Part shown: positions 1-5,315 of the stretch, in pieces
Layout of the letters: each line of letters begins with the position of its first letter
How positions within the stretch are numbered: position 1 is the stretch's first letter
Notes under the pieces: model-generated
Told to the model about the DNA's origin: nothing
What the model saw: the letters and a program-made list of their open reading frames with translations, nothing else
Database searches by the model: none
Made by a program: the position numbers and the translations under genes
Assembly: GCA_937900215.1 (NCBI GenBank)
Contig: CALCFH010000198.1
Span: 1-5,315 of the forward strand
Origin: an uncultured Cryomorphaceae bacterium
Lineage (GTDB): Bacteria; Bacteroidota; Bacteroidia; Flavobacteriales; Schleiferiaceae
Direction of reading: 5' to 3'
Length of the DNA stretch: 5,315 bases

Positions 1-783
1 AGTCCTAAGTCGAAAATCTTTGTTTTTGATAGTCTAAAAGAACCTACCCATTTCGTTCGATACTTTTTGTCTGGAGCTTTGATTACCCTAGTAATGACAG
101 GCTTAGACCAAGATATGATGCAAAAGAATCTAAGCTGTAGAAGTTTGAAAGAAAGTCAACGGAATATGTTTTGGTTCAGCATTGTCTTAGTTTTTGTGAA
201 CCTACTTTTCATGGTTTTGGGCTTATTTTTAAGTGAGTATGCAGAGTTAAACGAATTGGATGTTAAAGGAGATCAACTTTTCCCAAGCATTGTAATGGAA
301 AATGGAAGTGCATTATTGGCAGCGCTCTTTATTATTGGTCTCATTGCCGCAGCTTATTCGAGTGCAGACTCTGCATTAACATCTTTAACAACCAGTTTTT
401 GTGTAGATATTTTAGAAATTAATGAGAGTCAAGTTTCTACCCGAAAAGCGGTGCACATTGGATTCTCAGTTGTACTGATCTTAGTGGTTGTAGGCTTTAG
501 ATATGTAGTGAATGAGCATGTAGTTTCTGATCTATTTAAGGCAGCGGGTTACACTTATGGGCCTTTATTGGGTCTTTTTGTTTTTGGCATTTTTACAAAG
601 GCTCAAATTCAAAATAAATGGATAATTCCTTCCGTGGCCATTGTTTCGCCCATCTTAAGTTGGTTGCTAAATAGTTGGTTTACTCAATATTTTAATCTTA
701 CCCTCGGATTTGAAATATTGGCGCTCAACGGATTAATCACTTTGAGTTTGCTTTTTCTTGCATCTACTTTCAATAGAGAATAA
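1..783 (+). CDS. Sodium/solute symporter (SSS family), C-terminal part, 5' end cut by window
   Basis: This is an inner-membrane secondary transporter that would couple Na+ entry to uptake of an organic solute; the substrate cannot be told from the sequence. The frame is open from base 1 to the TAA at 781-783 (260 residues), so the real start lies upstream; the TTG at 67 is internal, not a start. Visible features are the stretch MTGLDQDMMQKNLSC (residues 32-46 of the partial protein), typical of Bacteroidota SSS members, and AAYSSADSALTSL (117-129). The Ser-rich motif in that second stretch matches the helix that contributes Na+-site hydroxyls in PutP/vSGLT-type carriers. About seven hydrophobic helices remain, for example around residues 22-37, 56-76, 103-118, 151-167, 181-199, 207-223 and 235-255. 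Full-length family members are about 450-550 residues, so roughly half is missing. The gene ends convergently with the outer-membrane protein gene. The family call is firm and the substrate is unknown. Confidence 0.9.
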   Translation, partial: SPKSKIFVFDSLKEPTHFVRYFLSGALITLVMTGLDQDMMQKNLSCRSLKESQRNMFWFSIVLVFVNLLFMVLGLFLSEYAELNELDVKGDQLFPSIVMENGSALLAALFIIGLIAAAYSSADSALTSLTTSFCVDILEINESQVSTRKAVHIGFSVVLILVVVGFRYVVNEHVVSDLFKAAGYTYGPLLGLFVFGIFTKAQIQNKWIIPSVAIVSPILSWLLNSWFTQYFNLTLGFEILALNGLITLSLLFLASTFNRE

Positions 784-817
784 TCAGGCGAGCACCATTC
801 TGGGAAAAACATTAGTG

Positions 818-850
818 AGCTTATCTTTCTGCGTTGAAAGAAAAAAGGCT
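818..850. terminator. Possible weak bidirectional terminator hairpin between convergent genes
   Basis: A perfect 6-bp stem, TCTTTC (824-829) with GAAAGA (836-841), closes a six-base loop TGCGTT. It can be extended across an A/T internal loop by AGC (818-820) pairing with GCT (848-850). On the + strand it is followed by TATTTAT. On the - strand a T5 run comes only after about eight further bases. It lies in the 79-bp gap between two converging stop codons, where a terminator is expected. The stem is short and AT-rich and has no immediate U-tract, so the call is tentative. Confidence 0.25.
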
Positions 851-862
851 TATTTATGAGGA

Positions 863-1762
863 TTAGAAACGTCTAGACCAACGCAAGCCTCCAACAAAAA
901 GACGAATAAGACCATCAGGACGACTGGTTGTTATGGCTATGGGCCTTCCGAATTCAAATTCAACTCTATCTTTTTCATTTACTGCGTAGGAAATTCCACC
1001 GGTTATATTGGCTGTGAATCCTTGGCTGTTTGCGATTGGCAAACGAACATCTCCCGTAGGGAAGAAGGCGTCATAACTGTCATCTTGAGTATGAATTATG
1101 GTTAAAAGAGAATAATTGAAATGCCATTTGTTGTTTGGATTGTCAAAAACCTGTCCCAAACGCACAACTAAATCAGGAGCTCTTTCAAAATTCCGAGTGC
1201 TTTCATAGATCGGTTGAACTTCGAATGGATTTGGTTCGTATTGGTTGTTGTTCTGTGTTAATGGGAGTTGAAAGGCTACTGAGCCAAGGAAACTACGATT
1301 GCGAATACTTACTCCCGCAAGTAGGTCAAAGGTGCCCAAGGAAGTCTGATACGCCATTGGAAGCGCATCTTTATTGCCATCATTCGTGGGTATTTTCACG
1401 CCAAAGACAGTACTTACTTGCCACTCTTTCTCGGGTCTCCAAGCTCTAGACCAACTTAAGGTGAGGTCTGAGAGTCCGCTTACATTGCCAATATCACCTG
1501 AAATAAAACGATAAGGGAGTTTTATCTGAAGACTATTGGTGGCGTTTAATGGGTGACTGTAATTGGCTTCTAAGTCGAAGTACGAAACATCATTTTCGCC
1601 TACACCGAAGATGGTCCCAAGCTTTAATATAGGATCGTTTTGAAGTGTTCCAGAAGTAATATGTCCTGCAGTGCAAACACCGGCATCTGAACAGCCTTGT
1701 GCTTTTAGGTGGATGGGCAAAAGAGCCGTTAAAGCGATAAGGCCTCCTATTAATTTTTTCAT
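863..1762 (-). CDS. Outer-membrane beta-barrel protein of the GCSDAGxC type, function unknown
   Basis: The protein has 299 residues. I chose the ATG at 1762 because it begins a clean signal peptide: Lys-Lys, a hydrophobic core at residues 4-16, and likely cleavage after HLKA at 21. The frame continues 20 codons upstream only to a TTG, and that extension would bury the signal. The mature protein starts QGCSDAGVC, with Cys24 and Cys30. It then shows alternating amphipathic strands, including LPYRFISGDIGNVSGLSDL (82-100), GVKIPTN (121-127), LPMAYQTSLGTFDLLAGVS (134-152) and RPDGLIRLFVGGLRW (281-295), and ends in Arg-Arg-Phe. The C-terminal aromatic residue is typical of barrels inserted by BAM. 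From memory, it resembles uncharacterised Bacteroidota barrels that begin GCSDAGFC. Its neighbours upstream in transcription order are the HMA protein (134-bp gap) and copA, so a copper-related envelope role is possible but inferred. The start has no Shine-Dalgarno sequence (GACTATTTATG). It lacks a proper lipobox (AQGC), so it is not called a lipoprotein. Confidence 0.85.
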   Translation of the reverse strand: MKKLIGGLIALTALLPIHLKAQGCSDAGVCTAGHITSGTLQNDPILKLGTIFGVGENDVSYFDLEANYSHPLNATNSLQIKLPYRFISGDIGNVSGLSDLTLSWSRAWRPEKEWQVSTVFGVKIPTNDGNKDALPMAYQTSLGTFDLLAGVSIRNRSFLGSVAFQLPLTQNNNQYEPNPFEVQPIYESTRNFERAPDLVVRLGQVFDNPNNKWHFNYSLLTIIHTQDDSYDAFFPTGDVRLPIANSQGFTANITGGISYAVNEKDRVEFEFGRPIAITTSRPDGLIRLFVGGLRWSRRF

Positions 1763-1896
1763 AAATAGTCTCAGTTTAAAAAATTGGTTTAGCGAAAGTC
1801 TGTCATCCAAGCTAACATTCAAGTCAGGAATGCGACATTCGTATAATTTAGTAGATTTTTCTGAATTTAATTTTACGCTCCTTTAAAGCAATACTG

Positions 1897-2106
1897 TTAG
1901 AGTGCACTAATTTGAAAGCCTGCTTTTCGAACAGAATTGAGAATGGCTTCATCCGAATCGGACTGGAATTCAACGGTTAAAATTCTATCGGGATGGGTTA
2001 AATCTACTTCCCACTTTTCAATTCCATGGGTTGCATTTAATTCTGGACCTACTTTTTCAATACATCCGTTGCACTTAATCGAGGTCTTGTATTTAAACTG
2101 AGTCAT
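1897..2106 (-). CDS. Small heavy-metal-associated (HMA) domain protein, copper-chaperone-like
   Basis: This single-domain cytosolic protein of 69 residues is the usual size of CopZ/Atx1 chaperones. The metal site is in KTSIKCNGCIEKVGPEL (7-23), where Cys12 and Cys15 form the CxxC that binds Cu(I) or another soft metal in this fold. The rest follows the ferredoxin-like beta-alpha-beta-beta-alpha-beta pattern: WEVDLTHPDRILTVEF (32-47), then the helix SDEAILNSVRKAGF (51-64) and a final short strand. The site is Lys-Cys-Asn-Gly-Cys rather than the Met-x-Cys-x-x-Cys of classical CopZ. That, with the W-x-VD...PD-x-x-LTV pattern, matches a subgroup often seen in Bacteroidota. The gene lies 154 bp downstream of copA on the same strand, so delivering Cu(I) to CopA, or buffering it, is the natural inference; metal specificity is not proven. 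The start is preceded by CCATTTTATA, with no Shine-Dalgarno. Confidence 0.88.
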   Translation of the reverse strand: MTQFKYKTSIKCNGCIEKVGPELNATHGIEKWEVDLTHPDRILTVEFQSDSDEAILNSVRKAGFQISAL

Positions 2107-2174
2107 TATAAAATGGTATTAATTTGAGCCTAAAAATACATCCATCTAAAGAAAATACATTGCAATATTGTGGT

Positions 2175-2214
2175 TTGAACTTATAGAATATTGAACTTTT
2201 TACCCTTTGAATTT
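2175..2214. repeat. Three phased direct repeats TTGAA(C/T)TT, 16-bp period
   Basis: TTGAACTT occurs at 2175-2182 and 2191-2198, and TTGAATTT at 2207-2214, so the units start exactly 16 bp apart. They sit in the middle of the 154-bp gap between the copA stop and the HMA start. In the direction of transcription they read AAATTCAA, AAGTTCAA, AAGTTCAA, with the nearest unit about 70 bp before the HMA start codon. Spaced direct repeats can be operator half-sites, but the DNA here is very AT-rich and chance is a real alternative. I see no convincing Bacteroidota TAnnTTTG promoter element beside them. Confidence 0.35.
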
Positions 2215-2260
2215 TTTGGATGTGAAGGATAGAATAAAGGGAAAAGTAGGGTGGAAAACG

Positions 2261-4492
2261 TCATAACTGAATTGTCTTCAATCTCAAACTATTTGAAACT
2301 ACAGAAACAGAGCTCAGTGCCATGGCGGCTCCAGCAATCATAGGACTCAATAAAAAGCCGTTAAAAGGATATAAAATTCCAGCAGCAATCGGAATGCCAA
2401 TGATGTTGTAAACGAAGGCCCAAAATAGATTCTGACGAATTCCTTTTACCGTTAGGCCGGAGAGTTTAAGTGCTTTCGGAACGGATTCTAAATCGGAAGT
2501 TAAAAGAGTAATAGACGCAACTTCCATAGCAATGTCAGATCCTTTTCCCATAGCGATACTCACATCCGCCAAAGCGAGAGCCTGCGAATCATTGATGCCG
2601 TCTCCAACCATTGCCACTATTTTTCCTCTGTCTTGTAAGTCTTTAATAAAATTAGCTTTGTCTTGAGGGAGCATATCTGCCTTGAAATCGGTTAAGCTTA
2701 CATTCTTGGCTAGGGCTTCTGCCGTCTGGTGATTGTCGCCAGTGAGCATATAGACCTCCATGCCTTCTTTTCTTAAGCGCTCGATAGCCTTTTGGGAGGA
2801 TGCCTTAATTTGGTCAGAAAGGGCAAGTATGGCTAGAACTTCTTCCTCATTAAAGAAGTAAACAACGGTCTTGGCTTCGCTTTTCCACTGGTCGATTTTA
2901 AATTGAGCGGATGTTGGGATTTGGAGTGAATATTCATTTAGGAGTCTTTCATTTCCAGCAAGAAAAAGCTTTTCATCCGATGTAAATCCCTTGATACCTT
3001 TTCCAGTAAGGCTTTCAAAATGAGGTAGAGAATGAGGAGATACTCCAGTTTCGAGAAGCTTGTTTACCATTGCCGAAGCAAGAGGATGTTCTGATTTTGA
3101 CTCCAGAGAAAGAAGAATGGAGCTATAGAATTCCGTTTTTTCTGTTTGCAGCCAGTTCAAGTCGGTTACGGTTGTTTTTCCTTCGGTAATTGTGCCTGTT
3201 TTATCAAAAACAACGGCATTTACTTTGTGTCCTAGCTCTAAACTTTCTGCATCTTTAATGAGTATGTTGTTTTCGGCTCCCTTGCCAATTCCTACCATAA
3301 TTGCGGTGGGTGTTGCCAAGCCCAGAGCGCAAGGACAAGCAATTACAAGAACGGCCACAGAAGACAGGAGGGCATGTGTTAGAGCATTCTCTACACCGGA
3401 AAACAACCATATTAAAAAGGTGAGAACGCTTAATACCAAAACTACTGGAACAAACACGCTGGCGATTTTATCTACTAACTTCTGAACGGGTGCTTTGCTG
3501 TTTTGGGCTTGGTGCACCACTTTAATGATTTGAGCGAGAACAGTTTCGTTGCCAACCTTCTCCGCTATAAACTGAAAACTTCCTTTCTGATTTATCGTTC
3601 CTGCAAAAACTTTTTCTCCTTCGAACTTAGAAACAGCCAAGGCTTCGCCTGTGATGGTACTCTCATCTACAAAAGAATTTCCAGAAAGAACAATTCCGTC
3701 TACAGCAATGCACTCACCTGGGTGAACCAGTATGGTGTATCCTTTTTTAACTGAAGAAATGGGAATCTCTTGCTCAATTCCATCCACCAAAGCTTTGAGC
3801 GTTTTGGGTTGTAAGCGCATCAGTTTTTTAATGGCTGAAGAGGTATTAGATTTGGCTTTTTCCTCCAATAATTTTCCAAAGGAAACAAAGGTAATGATGG
3901 CTGTTGCCGCTTCGTAATATACATGTGCTTGCAAATTCTGAGCATACCAGAAACTTGGAAATACGGTATTAAAAACACTGAAAATAAAGGCAATACTTGT
4001 GCTTATGGCTACCAAGGTATCCATATTGGTAGTTCCATTTCTGGCTTGTTTCCAGGCGTTTACATAGAAGTGTCTCCCAAATACAAAGAGTACGGGCAGA
4101 GACAGAAACAAGGAGATCCAACGTCCTGTTTCCCAATCAGAAAAGAGCATTCCCAATATAAATATGGGAGTAGTAAGAAGTGCTGCGGCAATAGTTCGCT
4201 TCTTAAGTTTCTGATATTCTTTTAGTTGAGATTCTTTCTGAGCTTCAAAGGGATCCTCTTCGTCTATAATTAGATCGTATCCGACTTTTTGAAGTGCAGT
4301 TTGCAATTGACTCGGTTCCGTGCCTTCGGCGTATTCTACCAAAACGGACTGAGACGCAAAGTGTACACTAGCGCTTTGAACCCCTTCCGTTTTCAGCAGT
4401 ATAGATTCTACGCTAGAGGCACAAGCGGCGCATGACATGCCTACTACAGGAAATGTATCTTTAAGGCTTTGGCTCTTTTTAGCGTTGGTCAT
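2261..4492 (-). CDS. copA: Copper-translocating P1B-type ATPase
   Basis: This inner-membrane pump uses ATP to export Cu(I) from the cytoplasm to the periplasm. It has 743 residues, a full-length P1B-1 enzyme with a single N-terminal HMA domain (about 13-78; GMSCAAC at 18-24). Eight membrane helices lie near 100-120, 125-145, 158-178, 190-208, 344-365, 373-403, 688-708 and 710-730. Catalytic landmarks are the actuator TGE (281-283), the transport-site CPC (386-388), the phosphorylated Asp430 in DKTGT, SEHP (467-470), GKG (497-499), TGDN (584-587) and GDGIND (630-635). Copper selectivity is supported by Tyr695-Asn696 in helix 7 and M724xxSS728 in helix 8, the P1B-1 signature. TGE is followed by Ala-Leu-Ala, where many relatives have a Pro-x-Pro pattern; this is probably neutral. 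The ATG at 4492 is preferred because MTNAKKSQSLKDTFPVVGMS is a normal CopA beginning, although the same frame stays open for 69 codons upstream without a start codon. There is no Shine-Dalgarno and no recognisable regulator gene next to it. Confidence 0.96.
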   Translation of the reverse strand: MTNAKKSQSLKDTFPVVGMSCAACASSVESILLKTEGVQSASVHFASQSVLVEYAEGTEPSQLQTALQKVGYDLIIDEEDPFEAQKESQLKEYQKLKKRTIAAALLTTPIFILGMLFSDWETGRWISLFLSLPVLFVFGRHFYVNAWKQARNGTTNMDTLVAISTSIAFIFSVFNTVFPSFWYAQNLQAHVYYEAATAIITFVSFGKLLEEKAKSNTSSAIKKLMRLQPKTLKALVDGIEQEIPISSVKKGYTILVHPGECIAVDGIVLSGNSFVDESTITGEALAVSKFEGEKVFAGTINQKGSFQFIAEKVGNETVLAQIIKVVHQAQNSKAPVQKLVDKIASVFVPVVLVLSVLTFLIWLFSGVENALTHALLSSVAVLVIACPCALGLATPTAIMVGIGKGAENNILIKDAESLELGHKVNAVVFDKTGTITEGKTTVTDLNWLQTEKTEFYSSILLSLESKSEHPLASAMVNKLLETGVSPHSLPHFESLTGKGIKGFTSDEKLFLAGNERLLNEYSLQIPTSAQFKIDQWKSEAKTVVYFFNEEEVLAILALSDQIKASSQKAIERLRKEGMEVYMLTGDNHQTAEALAKNVSLTDFKADMLPQDKANFIKDLQDRGKIVAMVGDGINDSQALALADVSIAMGKGSDIAMEVASITLLTSDLESVPKALKLSGLTVKGIRQNLFWAFVYNIIGIPIAAGILYPFNGFLLSPMIAGAAMALSSVSVVSNSLRLKTIQL

Positions 4493-4699
4493 GGCCGTAT
4501 TGGCTTTGTGAATGAGTACTTGAGCAAATTTCCGCTCAAAATTTGAACTGTAATGAAATAGATTTTCGCTGCATACCTTAAGATTATGTTCAGAAACTGC
4601 TCGGACTTCAATCCCATGTTCTATGTACTCTTTTGCAATCGGTTGAAGTCGTTCCTTCGATTCTAAAATTACATGGGTGGAAAGGCAAGATTGCGGTCT
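4493..4699 (-). other. Start-less protein-like open frame running in phase into copA; possible gene remnant
   Basis: Reading toward copA, the frame opens after the TAA at 4702-4700 and stays open for 69 codons straight into the copA ATG. It contains no ATG, GTG or TTG codon. The translation looks protein-like, with balanced charged and hydrophobic residues, for example AKEYIEHGIEVRAVSEHNLK followed by an aromatic stretch with LFHYSSNFERKF. I do not recognise it, and it does not resemble an HMA domain or other CopA extension. It could be the 3' remnant of a truncated gene abutting copA, an N-terminal extension whose start was lost by a sequencing error, or leader DNA that is open by chance. 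A competing frame in the same stretch gives a 42-codon ORF from an ATG at 4619-4617 whose TGA overlaps the copA ATG as ATGA; it looks less protein-like. The copA promoter probably lies here or just upstream, but I cannot point to it. Confidence 0.3.
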
Positions 4700-5149
4700 T
4701 TACTTTAATTGTCAATGTAGGAAAGAAAAAATAAGGGTAAAAATTGAACGACTTTACTTTCACTGCTCTTGTTTAAAAGTTGTACTTGTTGGTAATTGCT
4801 GCTTCTATAGAAGAGAACAATTTACTCATAAGAAAGATTCAGAGCGTCTGCACCCAAGCTCAGCAAGATTGAATTGGAATGAACCATGGTTTTATGGATT
4901 GAGGTATGTAACTGTAACAGAAGGGATATCTTTTGTGCCACAAAGTTGAAATTCTCATCGGATAAAAACAAGCCTTGGAGTATACCGATTTAGCAATAAA
5001 CGTCTCATACAAAATGTTTTGCAGGAAAAAGAATTTTCAACGGAAGACGGATAGTCCTCTTGCAAGGCCAAGGAGAAAAGCCTATTCGCTGTGAGAGTGC
5101 TTAAGGAAAGAAAGAGAAAAGAAACAAAGCGGAGGAGGGAAAAAGAACC
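4700..5149. other. Region with no assignable gene; only short interrupted frames
   Basis: This stretch has no ORF that I recognise. On the minus strand the frame 4989-4822 is open for 55 codons before a TAA and reads plausibly as a helical tail (VAQKISLLLQLHTSIHKTMV, then ILLSLGADALNLSYE). It has no convincing start and no family match known to me. On the + strand the frame through 4677-4949 gives 90 residues rich in Cys, His and Arg with no domain signature; a stop at 4947-4949 and another at 5052-5054 interrupt its continuation. I see no tRNA, rRNA, CRISPR or insertion-sequence ends. It may be a decayed intergenic region or sequence with frameshift errors near a contig end. Confidence 0.4.
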
Positions 5150-5275
5150 ATGAAAACAGATGTAAAAGAGTACTATGAAAACTGCGCTGGCATTGGCCTA
5201 GGGACGAATGACATTCTGGAAAAGAAGAGGGAGGCAATGAAAAAAAGAGAAGAATAAAAAAAGAAATTGATACTC
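5100..5275 (+). other. Strongly purine-rich tract at the window's right end
   Basis: The + strand is dominated by A and G: 52 of 60 bases in 5101-5160 and about 48 of 60 in 5221-5280 are purines, with runs of seven A. Nothing else in the window has this strand asymmetry. It could reflect a Lys/Glu/Arg-rich coding segment, low-complexity intergenic DNA, or foreign or error-prone sequence at a contig end. The minus-strand frame 5294-5082 (70 residues of Ser, Phe, Leu and Pro) is a by-product of this composition and is not called. Confidence 0.6.
5150..5257 (+). CDS. Possible very small ORF (35 aa) with a Shine-Dalgarno-like sequence; doubtful
   Basis: The ATG at 5150 is preceded by GGAGGAGG (5131-5138), eleven bases upstream. 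The ORF encodes 35 mostly charged residues: MKTDVKEYYENCAGIGLGTN, then DILEKKREAMKKREE and a TAA. After the stop, the next frame over reads on to the window end as KKEIDTLNSPLFMNKWKER, preceded by A-runs where a one-base error would join the two. It could therefore be the start of a longer gene broken by a frameshift. I do not recognise the family. The apparent ribosome site lies in a tract that is about 87% purine, where GGAGG arises easily, and no other gene in this window uses such a site. Treat it as a candidate only. Confidence 0.18.
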   Translation: MKTDVKEYYENCAGIGLGTNDILEKKREAMKKREE

Positions 5276-5315
5276 TCAATAGTCCACTTTTCATGAATAA
5301 ATGGAAAGAAAGAGG

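Noticed and set aside
67..69. TTG as a start codon for the symporter
   Set aside because: The frame is open to base 1 and the preceding codons read as normal SSS sequence (KEPTHFVRYFLSG), so the gene is simply cut by the window edge.
1135..1449. + strand frame of 104 residues inside the barrel gene
   Set aside because: Antisense shadow of the barrel gene, with no domain or start signal of its own. The same holds for + strand frames inside copA at 3192-3485, 3503-3754, 3732-3917 and 3923-4225.
1763..1822. N-terminal extension of the barrel protein from a TTG at 1822
   Set aside because: It would put 20 polar/charged residues in front of a clear signal peptide; the ATG at 1762 is the better start.
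1876..1882. AAGGAG on the minus strand as a ribosome binding site
   Set aside because: No start codon lies at a useful distance downstream; the following frame reaches a stop quickly.
1671..1886. + strand frame of 71 residues overlapping the barrel start
   Set aside because: Antisense to the signal peptide region and the gap; no protein character.
4710..4715. TTGACA on the minus strand as a -35 element for copA
   Set aside because: At 17-bp spacing the -10 candidate (AATCTT) matches only three of six positions, and Bacteroidota promoters normally use TTG/TAnnTTTG instead.
4777..4872. + strand fragment LLVIAASIEENNLLIRKIQ as a piece of a Met8/CysG-type siroheme dehydrogenase
   Set aside because: The LVIAA-S-x-x-E-x-N pattern is suggestive, but the flanks have stops in that frame and no Rossmann GGG motif or downstream family sequence appears in any frame.
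4677..4949. + strand frame of 90 residues as a real gene
   Set aside because: Composition is odd (Cys, His, Arg-rich), with no motif and a following frame interrupted by stops; more likely chance.
5082..5294. Minus-strand 70-residue Ser/Phe/Leu/Pro-rich frame as a membrane peptide
   Set aside because: It is the direct complement of the purine-rich tract, which gives TTT/TTC/CTT/TCT codons in every minus frame.

Overview
The window looks like part of a Bacteroidota (flavobacterial-type) chromosome. The evidence is moderately AT-rich DNA, start codons preceded by A/T-rich leaders without a Shine-Dalgarno sequence, and four proteins that all resemble families common in that phylum. These are a sodium/solute symporter, an uncharacterised outer-membrane barrel with a GCSDAGxC motif, a free-standing HMA-domain protein and a copper-type P1B ATPase. 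The taxon is inferred from protein style only.

Layout. Positions 1-783 (+) hold the C-terminal 260 residues of an SSS-family sodium/solute symporter that enters from outside the window. It converges on a minus-strand cluster. In order of transcription the cluster is copA (4492-2261), a 69-residue copper-chaperone-like HMA protein (2106-1897) and a 299-residue outer-membrane beta-barrel protein (1762-863). A weak hairpin lies in the 79-bp convergent gap. The gaps inside the cluster are 154 and 134 bp, so either one leaky operon or separate promoters is possible. The copA-HMA gap carries a three-copy TTGAA(C/T)TT repeat with an exact 16-bp period.

How the genes fit together. CopA should pump Cu(I) from the cytoplasm to the periplasm. 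The small HMA protein is a plausible soluble Cu(I) carrier that feeds CopA or buffers copper. The barrel sits in the outer membrane and may take part in the envelope step of copper handling, but that rests only on gene neighbourhood. The symporter is unrelated to this cluster as far as can be seen.

Positions 4493-5315 contain no gene I can name. Immediately upstream of copA a 69-codon protein-like frame runs in phase into copA but has no start codon. Further out there are only short interrupted frames, and the last about 230 bases are extremely purine-rich on the + strand. This end could be a degraded intergenic region, a relic, or low-quality or chimeric contig-end sequence. I did not find a clear previously undescribed system. 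The best leads are the copA-HMA-barrel association, the unexplained frame upstream of copA and the phased repeat.
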